Shown here in pieces: positions 29,129 through 41,728 of a stretch of DNA of 64,000 nt. The first letter of the stretch is position 1, and each line of letters opens with the position of its first letter. Source of the DNA: Bacillus wiedmannii. Lineage in GTDB: Bacteria > Bacillota > Bacilli > Bacillales > Bacillaceae_G. The notes under the pieces are model-generated. The model was not told the DNA's origin, did not search any database, and saw only the letters and a list, made by a program, of their open reading frames with translations. Position numbers and translations under genes: made by a program. The DNA lies in the NCBI RefSeq assembly GCF_001583695.1, contig NZ_LOBC01000017.1, positions 1 through 64,000 on the forward strand. The letters run 5' to 3'.

Positions 29129-30016
29129 TTAGTTACTACCTTTTACTTGGTTCATTACTTCTTCAGCAAAGTTGTCTTCGCGTTTTTCGATACCTTCACC
29201 AACAGCGTAGCGAACGAATCCTTTTAATGTTCCGCCTTTAGACTCAACGAACTGACGAACTTTCATATCAGGGTTTTTAACGAATGCTTGGTCAAGTAAG
29301 CAAATTTCTTCGAAGAATTTGCCAAGACGGCCTTCAACCATTTTTGCAACGATTTTTTCAGGCTTGCCTTCGTTTAACGCTTGTTGTGTTAATACTTGAC
29401 GCTCATGCTCAACTTCTTCAGCTGTTACAGCATCGCGGTCGATGTATTTAGGGTTAACTGCTGCGATGTGCATTGCTACATCTTTAGCAGCAGCTTCGTC
29501 AGTAGAACCTTCAAGAACTGTTAATACACCAATACGTCCACCCATGTGTAGGTAAGCGCCGAATGCATCAGCATCAGTTTTTGTTACGATTTCGAAACGA
29601 CGAAGTGTAAGTTTTTCACCAATTTTAGCGATTGCTTCGTTGATGTGCTCTTCTACTGTTTTGCCGCCTTCGATTGTTTGAGCCATAGCTTCTTCAATGT
29701 TAGCTGGTTTGTTAGCTAATAAGTGAGCAGCTAATTCTTTAATTAATGCTTGGAAACCTTCGTTTTTCGCAACGAAATCAGTTTCAGAGTTTAATTCTAA
29801 GATTAAACCTTCGTTACCGTTTGTTTCGATGAAAGTTAAACCTTCAGCAGCGATGCGGTCTGCTTTTTTAGCAGCTTTTGCAATACCTTTTTCACGTAAG
29901 AAGTCAATTGCTTTCTCCATGTCGCCATTAGTCTCAGTTAAAGCTTTTTTGCAGTCCATCATACCTGCGCCTGTTTTTTCACGAAGTTCTTTTACCATTT
30001 GTGCAGTGATTGCCAT
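29129..30016 (-). CDS. tsf: Elongation factor Ts
   Basis: EF-Ts is the guanine nucleotide exchange factor for EF-Tu. The ATG at 30016 gives 295 residues starting [19 protein letters not shown]; an ATG three codons earlier touches the AGGAGG site and is unlikely. The TDFVAKN motif near 80, which contacts EF-Tu, is present. The gene follows rpsB, separated by a hairpin that may act as an attenuator. Confidence 0.98.
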   Translation of the reverse strand: MAITAQMVKELREKTGAGMMDCKKALTETNGDMEKAIDFLREKGIAKAAKKADRIAAEGLTFIETNGNEGLILELNSETDFVAKNEGFQALIKELAAHLLANKPANIEEAMAQTIEGGKTVEEHINEAIAKIGEKLTLRRFEIVTKTDADAFGAYLHMGGRIGVLTVLEGSTDEAAAKDVAMHIAAVNPKYIDRDAVTAEEVEHERQVLTQQALNEGKPEKIVAKMVEGRLGKFFEEICLLDQAFVKNPDMKVRQFVESKGGTLKGFVRYAVGEGIEKREDNFAEEVMNQVKGSN

Positions 30017-30075
30017 ATTTTTCATCCTCCTAAAATATGTATTTATACCTTTTATAAAGGTGTTTATACCTTAAA

Positions 30076-30110
30076 AAAGGTGATAAAAGGCCGAACCCCT
30101 TATCACCTTT
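30076..30110 (-). terminator. Terminator or attenuator between rpsB and tsf
   Basis: An 11-base stem AAAGGTGATAA/TTATCACCTTT encloses a smaller GGGG/CC hairpin and runs into TTTTTT on the minus strand. Confidence 0.75.
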
Positions 30111-30119
30111 CCAAATTTG

Positions 30120-30973
<854 letters not shown>

Positions 30974-31136
30974 GTCGAAAATGCGAACAATGTAAAACTT
31001 TCTTTGTTCACGCTCGAATTCTAGTATTACCAACCTGTATTTCCTTTAAGCAAAAAAATAAAATTCAACTCATAGCTTTTCCGAAAAACACGATTATGAC
31101 GCTATTTACAAACAACATCAATCTTTTATACACAAA

Positions 31137-31167
31137 AAAACTCTCCTCAAAAAATGAGGAGAGTTTT
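31137..31167 (-). terminator. Terminator after codY
   Basis: A 13-base perfect stem (AAAACTCTCCTCA and its complement) with a five-base loop lies directly after codY, with a T tract on the minus strand. Confidence 0.85.
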
Positions 31168-31172
31168 ATAAA

Positions 31173-31952
31173 TTAGTTTGTTTTTAATTTAGCAAGTTCC
31201 TGTAGAAACTTGTCGTTTAGCACTTTAATGTATGTTCCTTTCATACCTAAAGAGCGAGACTCAATAACACCAGCACTCTCTAATTTACGAAGTGCATTTA
31301 CGATTACAGAACGAGTAATTCCTACGCGATCAGCAATTTTACTTGCAACAAGTAAACCTTCTGTTCCATTTAATTCTTCGAAGATATGCTCGATTGCTTC
31401 TAACTCACTGTAAGATAATGAGCTAATCGCCATTTGAACAACAGCTTTACTACGTGCTTCCTCTTCGATTTCTTCTGCTTTTTCACGTAAGATTTCCATA
31501 CCTACTACAGTTGAACTGTATTCAGCAAGGATTAAATCATCGTCTAAGAACTCTTGACCAAGACGAGCTAACACTAATGTGCCTAGACGCTCACCGCCAC
31601 CAACGATTGGTACGATTGTAGTTAAACCTTGACCAAATAATTCTCTATTTTCTACTGGGAATGCTGTGTAAGCACTGTTTACATCTAAGTTTGAAGATGT
31701 TTCTGTAATGTTGAATAAGCTTTGCGTGTATTCTTCCGGGAATTGACGCTCTGCAAGCATTTGTTTCATACGCTCATTCTCAATTTGTTGGTGAATTGCA
31801 TAACCTAGTAATTTACCACGACGGCTTACTACGAATACGTTCGCTTCGATTACTTCACACATTGTGTCAGACATTTCTCTAAAGTTTACAGGCTTTCCTG
31901 CTGCGCTCTGTAATAACGCATTTAATTTTCTTGTTTTTGCTAATAATTCCAT
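31173..31952 (-). CDS. codY: Global transcriptional regulator CodY
   Basis: CodY represses or activates many stationary-phase, nutrient and virulence genes in response to GTP and branched-chain amino acids. The 259 residues have an N-terminal GAF domain (about 1-155) and a C-terminal winged helix with the helix-turn-helix at about 203-222 ([19 protein letters not shown]). This is the end of the xerC-hslV-hslU-codY unit, as in B. subtilis codVWXY. The gap of 77 bases to hslU is longer than the others in this unit. Confidence 0.98.
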
Positions 31953-32029
31953 TTCAAAAGTTCCTCCTACATGTTACTTACATATTTTTTCATCACTTGG
32001 AAACTAGGGCGAGTCACCTGATGACACTA

Positions 32030-33421
32030 TTACAAAATAAACTGGCTCACATCTTTATTTTTAGCAATCGTTGCTAATTTCTCCTCAACGTATTGAGGTG
32101 TTATCGTTATTTTCTCTAACGTAATTTCAGATGCTTCAAACGATAAATCTTCAAGGAGTTTCTCCATAATCGTATGAAGTCTTCTTGCTCCAATATTATC
32201 TGTATCCTGATTAACTTGATAAGCAATCTCAGCAATCTTACGAATAGCTTCGTCTGAAAATTCAATTTCTATACCTTCAGTCGCTAATAAAGCCATATAT
32301 TGTTTAATTAACGCATTGTCAGGCTCGATTAATATTTTAACGAAATCATCTGTCGATAATTTTGTTAATTCTACTCGAATCGGAAATCTCCCTTGCAGTT
32401 CCGGAATTAAATCCGACGGTTTAGACATATGAAACGCTCCAGCTGCAACGAATAAAATATAATCCGTTTTTACTGATCCGTATTTTGTCGCAACATTCGA
32501 TCCTTCTACAATTGGTAAAATGTCACGTTGCACACCTTCACGTGATACATCTACGCTATTCGACTGCTTACCAGCAATTTTGTCAATTTCATCGATAAAA
32601 ATAATCCCGAGCTGTTCAGCACGATAAACAGCCTCTTGTGTAACTTCATCCATATCAATTAAGCGCTGTGCTTCCTCATTTGTCAAGAGTTTTCTTGCTT
32701 CTTTCACAGAAAGTTTACGTTTTTTTGTTTTTTTCGGCATAAAACTTCCTAATGCATCTTGGAAATTCATTCCCATTTGTTCCATACCAGTTCCTTGTAA
32801 CATATCGAACATGGAAGACTGTTGCTCAGTCACTTCAATCGATACAATTTCATCTTCAAGAAGTCCTGCAGCAAGCTTTCTTTCCACGTCTTGACGTTTC
32901 TTTTCGATTTCAACATCTTCCTGTGCATCAGATGTTTGATTCGAATTTTGAGCACCGCCAAATAGCATTTCTAATGGGTTTTTAAATCCAGATTGTTTCT
33001 CCGGACTCGGCACTAAAATTTCAACAAGACGTTGGTTCGCTTGTTCTTCTGCTTTGTCTTGTACTTTAATTACCATTTCTTCTTTCACGATACGAACTGA
33101 CGTTTCCACAAGGTCACGTACCATCGATTCTACATCTCTACCTACATATCCAACTTCTGTAAATTTGGTAGCTTCAACCTTAATAAAAGGTGCTCCAACG
33201 AGTTTCGCCATTCGTCGTGCTACCTCTGTTTTACCAACACCTGTCGGTCCAATCATTAAAATATTTTTAGGTGCAATTTCATCACGTAGATTTTCAGCTA
33301 ATTTACTTCGACGATATCGATTTCTTAAAGCTACAGCAACCGCTTTCTTCGCATCTTTTTGACCGATAATGTATTGATCTAATTTTTCCACAATTTGACG
33401 CGGAGTAAAATGTAAATGCAT
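32030..33421 (-). CDS. hslU: HslU (ClpY) ATPase of the HslUV protease
   Basis: HslU is the AAA+ unfoldase that feeds substrates to the HslV peptidase. The ATG at 33421, after GGGAGG, gives 463 residues starting [21 protein letters not shown]. The Walker A motif GPTGVGKTE is near 55, Walker [10 protein letters not shown] near 250, and the I domain lies between. The C-terminal end DVSQFIL inserts into HslV in this family. It is 22 bases after hslV. Confidence 0.97.
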   Translation of the reverse strand: MHLHFTPRQIVEKLDQYIIGQKDAKKAVAVALRNRYRRSKLAENLRDEIAPKNILMIGPTGVGKTEVARRMAKLVGAPFIKVEATKFTEVGYVGRDVESMVRDLVETSVRIVKEEMVIKVQDKAEEQANQRLVEILVPSPEKQSGFKNPLEMLFGGAQNSNQTSDAQEDVEIEKKRQDVERKLAAGLLEDEIVSIEVTEQQSSMFDMLQGTGMEQMGMNFQDALGSFMPKKTKKRKLSVKEARKLLTNEEAQRLIDMDEVTQEAVYRAEQLGIIFIDEIDKIAGKQSNSVDVSREGVQRDILPIVEGSNVATKYGSVKTDYILFVAAGAFHMSKPSDLIPELQGRFPIRVELTKLSTDDFVKILIEPDNALIKQYMALLATEGIEIEFSDEAIRKIAEIAYQVNQDTDNIGARRLHTIMEKLLEDLSFEASEITLEKITITPQYVEEKLATIAKNKDVSQFIL

Positions 33422-33443
33422 ATAAAATGCCTCCCTTACGATT

Positions 33444-33986
33444 CTACAATTCTTCCACAATTATATTGTGGTTTGTATAAACACAAATATCGCCAGCAAT
33501 GTCTAAACTCGCTTTCGCAATTTGCTTCGCTGTTAAATGTTCACTTGCATATTGCTTTAAAGCACGACCTGCAGAAAGCGCATAATTCCCACCAGATCCA
33601 ATCGCTAAAATACCATCATCCGGTTCAATCACTTCTCCTGTACCTGAAACAAGAAGCATAGTTGTTTTATCCATGACAATGAGCATCGCTTCTAGCTGAC
33701 GTAACATTTTGTCGCCACGCCATTGTTTTGCCATCTCAACTGCAGCACGCTGCAAGTTCCCATTGTACTCTTCTAATTTCCCTTCAAACATTTCAAAAAG
33801 AGTAAATGCGTCAGCAACGGAACCTGCAAAGCCAGCTAAAACTTTCCCTTGGAAAAGTTTACGGACTTTACGAGCTGTATGTTTCATTACAACTGCATTT
33901 CCCATTGTCACCTGACCATCTCCAGCCATTGCACATTCTCCATTATGATGAACTGCAAATATCGTTGTAGCGTGGAAATTTCCCAT
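33444..33986 (-). CDS. hslV: HslV (ClpQ/CodW) peptidase
   Basis: HslV is the proteasome-like peptidase partner of HslU. The 180 residues align well with B. subtilis CodW after the first few positions ([38 protein letters not shown]). The N-terminus is [12 protein letters not shown]. In B. subtilis CodW the second residue is a serine reported as the nucleophile; here it is Gly2, so the classical Thr7-Thr8 pair (as in the E. coli TTI start) is the likely nucleophile, after removal of six residues. Gap to xerC is 43 bases. Confidence 0.96.
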   Translation of the reverse strand: MGNFHATTIFAVHHNGECAMAGDGQVTMGNAVVMKHTARKVRKLFQGKVLAGFAGSVADAFTLFEMFEGKLEEYNGNLQRAAVEMAKQWRGDKMLRQLEAMLIVMDKTTMLLVSGTGEVIEPDDGILAIGSGGNYALSAGRALKQYASEHLTAKQIAKASLDIAGDICVYTNHNIIVEEL

Positions 33987-34029
33987 AGAAAAAAACTCCT
34001 TTATATGTTTTTATAGCTTTAAAAGCAAT

Positions 34030-34929
34030 TTATGCCCGCGGGTGATGCTTCATGTAGACCGAACGCAATCTTTCTTTAGAGACATGCGTATAAATTTGTG
34101 TCGTCGACAAATTCTCATGACCAAGTAGCTCCTGTACAGTACGTAAATCTGCCCCTTCATCTAACATGTGTGTAGCAAATGTATGCCTTAACATATGGGG
34201 ACTTATCCGCATTGTCAGTGAAGCCTTCTTAATGAGTTCGTTTAATACATAACGTACCCCTCGACTTGTTAGCGGCGTGCCTTTCGCATTTAAAAATACC
34301 ATATGAGAGTGCTCTTCAGTTTTGTGAGCTAACTGTTTTCTCCCGTTCTCTATATAAGTAATTAAAGCATCTTGCGCATAGCTTCCGAACGGAATATACC
34401 TTTGTTTTTTTCCTTTTCCCATTACTAAAATTGTTCCCACCGCGAAGTCAATATCGGTAAGTTGTAAATTGACACATTCACTCACACGGATTCCAGTCGC
34501 ATACATCAACTCTAATAAAGCTTGATTCCTTTGACCTAACGGCGTTTCCGTATCAGCAACTTCAAATAATTCCTCTAATTCTTCAGCATATAAAAACTTT
34601 GGGATTGACAATTCTTTTTTGGGGAGTGACGCAAGTGCAAACGGATTATCTTTCCGATAACCTTCACGCATCAAAAAACGATATAAACTTCGTAAGCTTG
34701 ATACTTTTCTTGCGACAGATTTACGGGCTAACTTTTCATCGTGCAACGTCGTTAAGTACAAACGAACATCCGCGTATGTAACATCTAAAAAAGAGGATAT
34801 GCCTTCTCGCTCCATAAATTGCACAAAATGTTCTAAATCATTTTGATAACTTGCAATTGTATATTTTGAATAATTTCTTTCAATTTGTAAATATCCAACG
34901 AATAATTGTAACAATTTCTTCACATTCAC
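34030..34929 (-). CDS. xerC: Tyrosine recombinase XerC (CodV)
   Basis: XerC works with XerD at dif to resolve chromosome dimers. The GTG at 34929 gives 299 residues starting (M)NVKKLLQLF, six bases after GAGGTG; another GTG three codons earlier is too close. The catalytic set is complete: Arg148, Lys172, His245, Arg248, His271 and Tyr280. It is a chromosomal housekeeping gene, not part of a mobile element, and begins the unit with hslV, hslU and codY. Confidence 0.96.
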   Translation of the reverse strand: MNVKKLLQLFVGYLQIERNYSKYTIASYQNDLEHFVQFMEREGISSFLDVTYADVRLYLTTLHDEKLARKSVARKVSSLRSLYRFLMREGYRKDNPFALASLPKKELSIPKFLYAEELEELFEVADTETPLGQRNQALLELMYATGIRVSECVNLQLTDIDFAVGTILVMGKGKKQRYIPFGSYAQDALITYIENGRKQLAHKTEEHSHMVFLNAKGTPLTSRGVRYVLNELIKKASLTMRISPHMLRHTFATHMLDEGADLRTVQELLGHENLSTTQIYTHVSKERLRSVYMKHHPRA

Positions 34930-34944
34930 ACAATTCACCTCAAT

Positions 34945-34981
34945 AAAGGCTACTAAATCGTATCACAACTTAGTAGCCTTT
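34945..34981 (-). terminator. Hairpin between trmFO and xerC
   Basis: A 12-base perfect stem AAAGGCTACTAA/TTAGTAGCCTTT with a 13-base loop lies after trmFO. The T run after it is short, so it may be a partial terminator. Confidence 0.65.
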
Positions 34982-34994
34982 GCAAGAAATTTAA

Positions 34995-36299
34995 CTAAAT
35001 ATTTACAAAATTTTGAATTGTTTCTAAAGCGCGTGTTGCATATGCTTCATTTCGTTCTGCTTTCCTCTTAACTTTCTTCTCTAACGGTGCAAACAAACCG
35101 AAGTTTGCATTCATTGGCTGGAAGTTTTTCGCGTTTGTCGCAGTAATATAATTCGCCATACTCCCCATTGCAGTTACAGGCGGTAATACAACCGGCTCTT
35201 CACCTTTCACAAGTCGAGCAGCGTTAATACCAGCTAGTAATCCTGATGCCGCCGATTCAACATATCCCTCTACTCCAGTCATTTGGCCAGCGAAGAATAA
35301 ATCATCACGTTGTTTGTATTGATATGTTGGACGAAGCAAGTTAGGTGAATTAATAAACGTATTACGATGCATTACACCATAACGTACAATCTCTGCGTTT
35401 TCCAGTCCCGGAATCAACTGTAACACTTCTTTTTGTGGCCCCCACTTTAAATGCGTTTGGAAACCTACGATATTGTATAACGTTCCCGCTGCATCATCTT
35501 GGCGTAACTGAACAACGGCATATGGCGTTTTCCCTGTTTTCGGATCTTCTAATCCAACAGGTTTCATCGGTCCAAATACTAGCGTCTGTCTTCCTCTACT
35601 TGCCATAACTTCTACCGGCATACAACCTTCAAAGAAAATTTCTTTTTCAAATTCTTTTAAAGGTACTGTTTCAGCAGCAATTAAAGCCTCGTAAAAACGG
35701 TCAAATTCCTCTTCCGTCATTGGGCAGTTTAAATATGCAGCTTCACCTTTATCGTAACGAGACTTTAAATATACTTTATTCATATCAATGCTGTCTTTCT
35801 CAACAATCGGTGCTGCAGCATCATAGAAATAAAAATAATCTTCACCTGTTAATTCTTTTAATTGCGCAGCAAGATCAGGAGACGTAAGTGGACCTGTCGC
35901 GATAACAGTAGGTCCTTCTGGAATTTCAGTAATTTCTTCATTCATCACAGTTACGTTCGGATGGTTTTTCACATACTCCGTTACCTTTGCCGCAAATTCA
36001 TGACGATCTACAGCTAAAGCCCCTCCTGCTGGTACAGAGCACTCATCAGCTGCACGAATAATAACAGAGTCCATTAAACGCATTTCTTCTTTAATAACAC
36101 CAACAGCGTTTGTTAATGTGTTTGCGCGAAGTGAGTTACTGCATACTAACTCTGCAAATTTATCTGTGTGATGAGCTGGCGTTTGCCTTACTGGTCTCAT
36201 TTCATATAATTTTACTTGGACACCACGTTTTGCAATTTGGTAAGCTGCTTCACTTCCTGCAAGACCTGCGCCAATGACGTTTACTACTTGTGTTGTCAT
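34995..36299 (-). CDS. trmFO: Folate/FAD-dependent tRNA (uracil-54) methyltransferase
   Basis: TrmFO (Gid) makes m5U54 in the tRNA T-loop using methylenetetrahydrofolate and FADH2. The ATG at 36299 gives 434 residues starting [21 protein letters not shown] with the FAD-binding GxGxxG; AAAGGTG precedes it. The region [16 protein letters not shown] and the C-terminal [18 protein letters not shown] are characteristic. It follows topA, separated by a terminator that overlaps the topA stop. Confidence 0.97.
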   Translation of the reverse strand: MTTQVVNVIGAGLAGSEAAYQIAKRGVQVKLYEMRPVRQTPAHHTDKFAELVCSNSLRANTLTNAVGVIKEEMRLMDSVIIRAADECSVPAGGALAVDRHEFAAKVTEYVKNHPNVTVMNEEITEIPEGPTVIATGPLTSPDLAAQLKELTGEDYFYFYDAAAPIVEKDSIDMNKVYLKSRYDKGEAAYLNCPMTEEEFDRFYEALIAAETVPLKEFEKEIFFEGCMPVEVMASRGRQTLVFGPMKPVGLEDPKTGKTPYAVVQLRQDDAAGTLYNIVGFQTHLKWGPQKEVLQLIPGLENAEIVRYGVMHRNTFINSPNLLRPTYQYKQRDDLFFAGQMTGVEGYVESAASGLLAGINAARLVKGEEPVVLPPVTAMGSMANYITATNAKNFQPMNANFGLFAPLEKKVKRKAERNEAYATRALETIQNFVNI

Positions 36300-36330
36300 A
36301 TTTATCACCTTTCCTTTTCTTCCCGAAAAA

Positions 36331-36354
36331 AATGTGAGCAGTTACGCTCACATT
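36331..36354 (-). terminator. Terminator at the topA 3' end
   Basis: A nine-pair stem AATGTGAGC/GCTCACATT with a six-base loop overlaps the topA stop codon and is followed by TTTTTTT on the minus strand. Confidence 0.85.
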
Positions 36355-38426
36355 TGTTGTTCTTCTTCATAATCACACGAAATACATTGTACTTGCACGC
36401 CTTTTTTCAACTTCTTCTCTACAAGCATACCTTCGCACTTCGGACATTTACGACCAATTGGTTTATCCCAAGATACAAAGTCACACTCTGGATACGTACC
36501 GCATCCATAGAAAAGACGTTTCTTTTTATTACTACGGCGTTCAATAATTTGACCTTTATCACACTTCGGACAAGTAACACCGATTTCTTTCACAATCGGT
36601 TTTGTATTACGACAATCTGGGAAATTCGAACAAGCCATAAATTTCCCGTATTTACCCATTTTAAAGACCATTGGGTGATCACACAATTCACAGTCTTCCC
36701 CAGCTGGTTCATCTTTAATTTCCACTTCACGCATTTCTTTTTCCGCTTTTTCTAAACGCGGTTCAAAGCCTACGTAGAAATCATCAACAATTTTTACCCA
36801 ATTCGCATTTCCTTCTTCTACTTCATCAAGACTTTGCTCCATGTTAGCAGTAAATTCAATGTTAATAATTTCTGGGAAAAACTCTAAAATAAGTTCAATT
36901 ACTATTTCACCAAGTTCAGTTGGAACGAAGCGTTTATTATCCAAACCTACGTATCCACGTTTTTGAATCGTTTCAAGTGTCGGTACGTAAGTCGACGGTC
37001 TTCCAATTCCAAGCTCTTCAAGTGTTCTTACTAGACGAGCCTCTGTATAGCGCGGCGGAGGTTGTGTAAAGTGTTGCTTCGGTTCTAAATCCTTCGAAAA
37101 TACCGTTTCCCCTACTTCTAAAGGTGGCAACATTTTATCCTTTTCTTCAGCCCCGTCATCTTTCGACTCTACATACACTTTCATAAATCCTGGAAACTTT
37201 ACAACCGATCCACTTGCACGGAACTGAACATTGTTATTAATGAGTCTAGCTGTCACAGTATCCATTATAGCAGACGCCATTTGACTTGCAACAAATCGCT
37301 CCCAAATCAGTTTATACAACCGAAGTTGATCACGACTTAAGAAACTCTTTAGTTCCTCTGGCCTTCTCATTACCGAAGTAGGACGAATTGCCTCATGCGC
37401 ATCTTGCGCGTTCGACTTTTTCGTTTCTTTCTTCTTTTCTGTCCCTATGTATTCCGCACCAAACGCCTCAGTAATGTAAGTACGCGCCTCTGTTTGAGCT
37501 GTTTCTGAGATACGTGTTGAGTCAGTTCTCATATACGTAATAAGACCTACAGTCCCTTGCTTTCCAAGATCTATACCTTCATACAATTGCTGCGCGAGCA
37601 TCATTGTTTTCTTTGCTCGCATGTTTAACTTACGCGCTGCCTCTTGTTGCAAGGAAGATGTTGTAAACGGTAATGCAGGATTACGTTTTCGCTCTTTTCG
37701 CGTTACATTTTCAACTGAAAACGCATTATCTTTCATCTGTTCAATTATTTCATTCACTTGCGTTTCATTCGTTAATTGAACTTTTTCACCATCTACACCG
37801 TAAAAGCTTGCTTCAAATGTGTCTTTCCCCTTCACAAATTCTGTCTTAATTGTCCAGAATTCTTCAGGCTCAAAGATTTGAATTTCTTTTTCACGTTCGA
37901 TAATTAAACGAACTGCTACAGATTGTACGCGCCCTGCACTTAATCCTTTTTTTACTTTCTTCCATAATAAAGGACTAATATTGTAACCAACAAGACGATC
38001 TAGTATACGCCTTGCTTGTTGTGCATCTACTAAATCCATATTAATCGCACGAGGATGTTTAAACGATTCTTTTATTGCATCTTTTGTAATCTCATTAAAC
38101 ACAACTCGACAATCTGATTCAACGTCCACATTTAACGTATTGGCTAAATGCCAAGCAATTGCTTCCCCTTCGCGGTCTGGATCGGCCGCGAGATAGACTT
38201 TCTTTGCTTTTTTGGCCGCTGATTTTAAATCTTTTAAGACGGGACCTTTACCACGAATGGTAATATACTTCGGGGTGAAGTTGTTCTTTACTTCTATCCC
38301 CATTTGGCTTTTAGGTAAATCGCGAACGTGTCCCATAGACGCGACAACTTTGTATTTTTTCCCTAAATATTTCTCAATGGTCTTCGCCTTAGAAGGCGAC
38401 TCCACGATTACGAGGTAATCTGACAT
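36348..38426 (-). CDS. topA: DNA topoisomerase I
   Basis: TopA is the type IA enzyme that relaxes negative supercoils. The 692 residues contain the Toprim domain (DPDREGEA at 82-89) and catalytic Tyr298 in [10 protein letters not shown]. The C-terminal part carries three four-cysteine zinc ribbons (CELCDHP, CPKCDKG, CPKCEGM and their partners), starting near residue 575. It follows dprA, as in B. subtilis, with its own probable promoter in the 144-base gap. Confidence 0.98.
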   Translation of the reverse strand: MSDYLVIVESPSKAKTIEKYLGKKYKVVASMGHVRDLPKSQMGIEVKNNFTPKYITIRGKGPVLKDLKSAAKKAKKVYLAADPDREGEAIAWHLANTLNVDVESDCRVVFNEITKDAIKESFKHPRAINMDLVDAQQARRILDRLVGYNISPLLWKKVKKGLSAGRVQSVAVRLIIEREKEIQIFEPEEFWTIKTEFVKGKDTFEASFYGVDGEKVQLTNETQVNEIIEQMKDNAFSVENVTRKERKRNPALPFTTSSLQQEAARKLNMRAKKTMMLAQQLYEGIDLGKQGTVGLITYMRTDSTRISETAQTEARTYITEAFGAEYIGTEKKKETKKSNAQDAHEAIRPTSVMRRPEELKSFLSRDQLRLYKLIWERFVASQMASAIMDTVTARLINNNVQFRASGSVVKFPGFMKVYVESKDDGAEEKDKMLPPLEVGETVFSKDLEPKQHFTQPPPRYTEARLVRTLEELGIGRPSTYVPTLETIQKRGYVGLDNKRFVPTELGEIVIELILEFFPEIINIEFTANMEQSLDEVEEGNANWVKIVDDFYVGFEPRLEKAEKEMREVEIKDEPAGEDCELCDHPMVFKMGKYGKFMACSNFPDCRNTKPIVKEIGVTCPKCDKGQIIERRSNKKKRLFYGCGTYPECDFVSWDKPIGRKCPKCEGMLVEKKLKKGVQVQCISCDYEEEQQM

Positions 38427-38508
38427 GCTAGTGCCTCCTTAAGAGGTGGATTCAAGTCTTCATCAATCTTATTGATTTCTCTTGTTTTTGTCAATCAAGA
38501 ATGAATAT

Positions 38509-38538
38509 ACCATACAGTGCCTATCTACCATTTGTCAA
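38509..38538 (-). promoter_or_regulatory. Probable SigmaA promoter of topA
   Basis: The minus strand reads TTGACA, 18 bases, TATGGT, about 85 bases before topA. Confidence 0.5.
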
Positions 38539-38570
38539 TAATTGTTTAATAAAAACATAAAAATATAAGG

Positions 38571-39440
38571 TTAATTTAAAACCTCTTCCAAGATATCTTC
38601 TGCATTTCTTACTAGTTTTGCTCCTTGTTGAATCAGATGATTCGTTCCTGATGCACTATCTATAAATATAGGCCCAGGAAGTGCAAATACCTCTCTATTT
38701 TGCTCTAAAGCAAGGTCCGCAGTAATAAGTGTTCCACTTCTTGATTTCGCTTCTACAACTAAAACACCCTTACTTATACCACTAATAATCCGGTTCCTTT
38801 TTGGAAAATACCATTTTTTCGGTGCATAGTGCGGCGGATACTCTGTTAATAACAATATATATTCATTCCACGTTTCATATAAATGTCTATTCTCTTTTGG
38901 ATACATATACGATAATCCGTGTCCTAGTATTGCAATAGTCGGGCAATGCCGTCTTACTGTAATTTCATGAGACATTGTATCTATACCTCTTGCAAACCCA
39001 CTGACAATAAGCCATTCCCTTTCTAATAATGGGTGTAAAATAAATTTTAAACTCTCATGTCCATATAAAGTCGGTTCTCTCGTGCCAATAACCGCTAATT
39101 TATTCGCTTTATTGAGAAAATCCTTCTCTCCTTTTCCATATAACACAAAGGGGGGATCTTGTATTTCACGTAATAATTGTGGATAATCTTCATCCCATAT
39201 AGTCATATAAAAGATTCGATTTTTCTCTAAATAAGATATATATTGCGGGAGATTTGAACTTTGAAGAAAATTTACTAATTCTGAAGATTTTTTCGAGGAT
39301 ATTCCAGTGTAGTATTCCATTTGTTTTGTATTAAAAGTGTATATTCCCTTCAATTCAGGATCGACATATAGTAGTCTTTTCATCGCCTTCCAATGATCTG
39401 CTAAAAAATAATGAAGATGTAATAATCGTTCTCTTTTCAT
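38571..39440 (-). CDS. dprA: DNA processing protein DprA (Smf)
   Basis: DprA binds incoming single-stranded DNA during natural transformation and loads RecA. The 289 residues are normal for Bacillus. A SAM-like N-terminal region precedes the Rossmann-like domain (about 75-285) with LAVIGTREPTLYG, SGFARGIDTMSH, FPKRNRIISGIS and SRSGTLITADLALEQ. No extra C-terminal winged helix is visible. It lies between sucD and topA. Confidence 0.96.
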   Translation of the reverse strand: MKRERLLHLHYFLADHWKAMKRLLYVDPELKGIYTFNTKQMEYYTGISSKKSSELVNFLQSSNLPQYISYLEKNRIFYMTIWDEDYPQLLREIQDPPFVLYGKGEKDFLNKANKLAVIGTREPTLYGHESLKFILHPLLEREWLIVSGFARGIDTMSHEITVRRHCPTIAILGHGLSYMYPKENRHLYETWNEYILLLTEYPPHYAPKKWYFPKRNRIISGISKGVLVVEAKSRSGTLITADLALEQNREVFALPGPIFIDSASGTNHLIQQGAKLVRNAEDILEEVLN

Positions 39441-39489
39441 CTTAATTCCCCTTACCCATAATTTTTATTATGTAAACAAAAATTGCGTA

Positions 39490-39520
39490 AAAAGACACCT
39501 TCAAGCGAGAAGGTGTCTTT
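39490..39520 (-). terminator. Terminator after sucD
   Basis: A 12-base stem AAAGACACCTTC/GAAGGTGTCTTT with a short loop lies 8 bases after the sucD stop, followed by T residues on the minus strand. Confidence 0.85.
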
Positions 39521-39527
39521 CAACAGA

Positions 39528-40430
39528 TTAGTAGTTTTTACAAGTCTCAAATAGACCTTTTTCTTTTAAGACAGAGATTAGTGTTTCACCCATAACCGCT
39601 GGAGTTTCCGCTACTTTAATACCGCAAGCTTCCATCGTTTTAATCTTTTCTGCAGCAGTTCCTTTACCACCAGAAATGATTGCACCAGCATGGCCCATAC
39701 GTTTGCCAGCAGGCGCTGTTTGGCCACCAATGAAGCCTACAACAGGTTTTGTCATATTAGCTTTCACCCATTCAGCTGCCTCTTCTTCTGCTGTACCACC
39801 GATTTCACCAATCATAATTACAGCATGCGTTTCTTCATCTTCATTAAATGCTTTTAACGCATCAATAAAGTCCGTACCGTTAACTGGGTCCCCACCGATA
39901 CCTACAGCAGTAGATTGGCCAATACCTTCTTGTGTTAACTGATGTACAGCCTCATACGTTAATGTACCAGAGCGAGATACGATACCTACATGGCCTTTTT
40001 TATGAATGTACCCTGGCATAATACCAATTTTGCATTCATCAGGCGTAATAACACCAGGACAGTTTGGTCCAAGTAAACGTGTATGTTTACCCGCCATATA
40101 TCTCTTTACATTTACCATATCTAATACAGGAATTCCTTCAGTAATACATACTACTAAATCGATTTCTGCATCAACTGCTTCCATAATTGCATCAGCCGCA
40201 AAAGCGGGTGGAACGTATACAACCGAAGCATTTGCGCCTGTTGCCTTCACTGCATCTTCTACAGTATCAAATACTGGTACACCTTCAATATCAGTGCCAC
40301 CTTTACCTGGCGTTACACCACCGACAATTTTCGTACCGTATTCAATCATTTGTTTTGTGTGGAATAAACCTTGAGAACCTGTAATACCTTGAACAATAAC
40401 TTTTGTATCTTTATTAACTAATACGCTCAT
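39528..40430 (-). CDS. sucD: Succinyl-CoA synthetase alpha subunit
   Basis: SucD with SucC converts succinyl-CoA to succinate with ATP or GTP formation in the TCA cycle. The 300 residues contain a CoA-binding Rossmann domain ([19 protein letters not shown] near 14) and the phosphohistidine in [15 protein letters not shown] near 245. GGGGGAG precedes the ATG. It follows sucC by 19 bases in one operon closed by a terminator. Confidence 0.98.
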   Translation of the reverse strand: MSVLVNKDTKVIVQGITGSQGLFHTKQMIEYGTKIVGGVTPGKGGTDIEGVPVFDTVEDAVKATGANASVVYVPPAFAADAIMEAVDAEIDLVVCITEGIPVLDMVNVKRYMAGKHTRLLGPNCPGVITPDECKIGIMPGYIHKKGHVGIVSRSGTLTYEAVHQLTQEGIGQSTAVGIGGDPVNGTDFIDALKAFNEDEETHAVIMIGEIGGTAEEEAAEWVKANMTKPVVGFIGGQTAPAGKRMGHAGAIISGGKGTAAEKIKTMEACGIKVAETPAVMGETLISVLKEKGLFETCKNY

Positions 40431-40449
40431 TTTTCTCCCCCGCTTTCTA

Positions 40450-41610
40450 TTAGCCCACTAGTGAAACAATTTTTTGTGCACCGTCTGCCATAGATTCTGC
40501 TGCAACAATATTTAAGCCAGACTCATTTAAAATTTTCTTACCTAACTCGACGTTTGTACCTTCAAGACGCACAACTAAAGGCAATTCAAGACCTACTTGT
40601 TTCGTCGCTTCAATAACACCTTCTGCGATAACATCACACTTCATAATGCCACCAAAAATGTTAACGAAGATACCTTTTACATTTTTGTCAGAAAGGATAA
40701 TTTTGAATGCTTCTGTAACTTTTTCAGCTGTTGCACCGCCACCAACATCTAAGAAGTTAGCTGGATCGCCATGGTAATGTTTAATGATATCCATTGTAGC
40801 CATCGCTAAACCTGCACCATTAACCATACAACCGATATTTCCATCTAAAGGAATGTAGTTTAAGTCGTATTTAGAAGCTTCAATTTCTTTTGAATCTTCT
40901 TCATCAAGATCACGAAGTTCTAAAATGTCTTTATTGCGATATAAAGCATTAGAATCAAAGTTTAATTTCGCATCTAATGCCATAACTTTACCGTCACCTG
41001 TTGTAACAAGTGGATTGATCTCCGCGATTGAGCAATCTTTTTCGATAAACGCACGGTATAAGCCCATCATAAACTTCACAGCTTGTCCTACAAGCTCTTT
41101 TGGAATATTGATGTTAAACGCGATTCGGCGCGCTTGGAAGCCTTGTAAGCCTACTGCTGGATCAATATATTCTTTAAAGATCTTTTCAGGTGTTTGCTCT
41201 GCTACCTCTTCAATTTCTGTTCCACCTTCTTCAGATGCCATTAAAACAACTTGAGAAGTTGCACGATCTAAAACTAAACCAACATAATATTCTTTTTTAA
41301 TATCGCAACCTTCTTCGATAAGTAAGCGTTTTACTTCCTTACCTTCAGGACCTGTTTGATGTGTCACAAGTGTAGTTCCTAAAATGCTCTCTGCATATGT
41401 ACGAACTTCATCTAAATTTTTTGCAACTTTTACTCCGCCAGCTTTGCCGCGTCCACCAGCGTGAATTTGTGCTTTTACTACACATACATCCGTTCCTAAT
41501 TCTTTCGCTGCTTCTACAGCTTCTTCTACTGTAAATGCAACCTTCCCGTTTGGAACGCTAACCCCATAGCTTTTAAGGACTGCCTTACCTTGGTACTCAT
41601 GGATATTCAT
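40450..41610 (-). CDS. sucC: Succinyl-CoA synthetase beta subunit
   Basis: SucC carries the nucleotide-binding ATP-grasp domain and the succinate site. The 386 residues start [44 protein letters not shown] and [20 protein letters not shown] are typical. AGGGGAGGATGG lies before the ATG. A SigmaA promoter and a CcpA-like site lie upstream, which fits known catabolite control of TCA genes in Bacillus. Confidence 0.98.
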   Translation of the reverse strand: MNIHEYQGKAVLKSYGVSVPNGKVAFTVEEAVEAAKELGTDVCVVKAQIHAGGRGKAGGVKVAKNLDEVRTYAESILGTTLVTHQTGPEGKEVKRLLIEEGCDIKKEYYVGLVLDRATSQVVLMASEEGGTEIEEVAEQTPEKIFKEYIDPAVGLQGFQARRIAFNINIPKELVGQAVKFMMGLYRAFIEKDCSIAEINPLVTTGDGKVMALDAKLNFDSNALYRNKDILELRDLDEEDSKEIEASKYDLNYIPLDGNIGCMVNGAGLAMATMDIIKHYHGDPANFLDVGGGATAEKVTEAFKIILSDKNVKGIFVNIFGGIMKCDVIAEGVIEATKQVGLELPLVVRLEGTNVELGKKILNESGLNIVAAESMADGAQKIVSLVG

Positions 41611-41682
41611 GGTCCCATCCTCCCCTGTTTTCCTGTTTTACTCGAAAAGTTTTTTAATGTTTAAAAAACATTACATTGCCAT

Positions 41683-41712
41683 TGTATAAGATGATTGGCA
41701 CGCTGTCTACAA
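41683..41712 (-). promoter_or_regulatory. Probable SigmaA promoter of sucCD
   Basis: The minus strand reads TTGTAG, 18 bases, TATACA. Downstream, the leader contains a small AT-rich hairpin (GTTTTTTAA/TTAAAAAAC, about 41650-41670). Confidence 0.45.
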
Positions 41713-41728
41713 TAAAGTGTCAGAAAAC

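Noticed and set aside
34030-34929. Tyrosine recombinase as a mobile-element integrase
   Set aside because: Position with hslV, hslU and codY and the complete Xer motif set identify the housekeeping XerC.
36216-36755. 179-codon plus-strand frame across the trmFO-topA gap
   Set aside because: Antisense to two conserved genes and a terminator; Phe- and His-rich composition is that of a reverse shadow.
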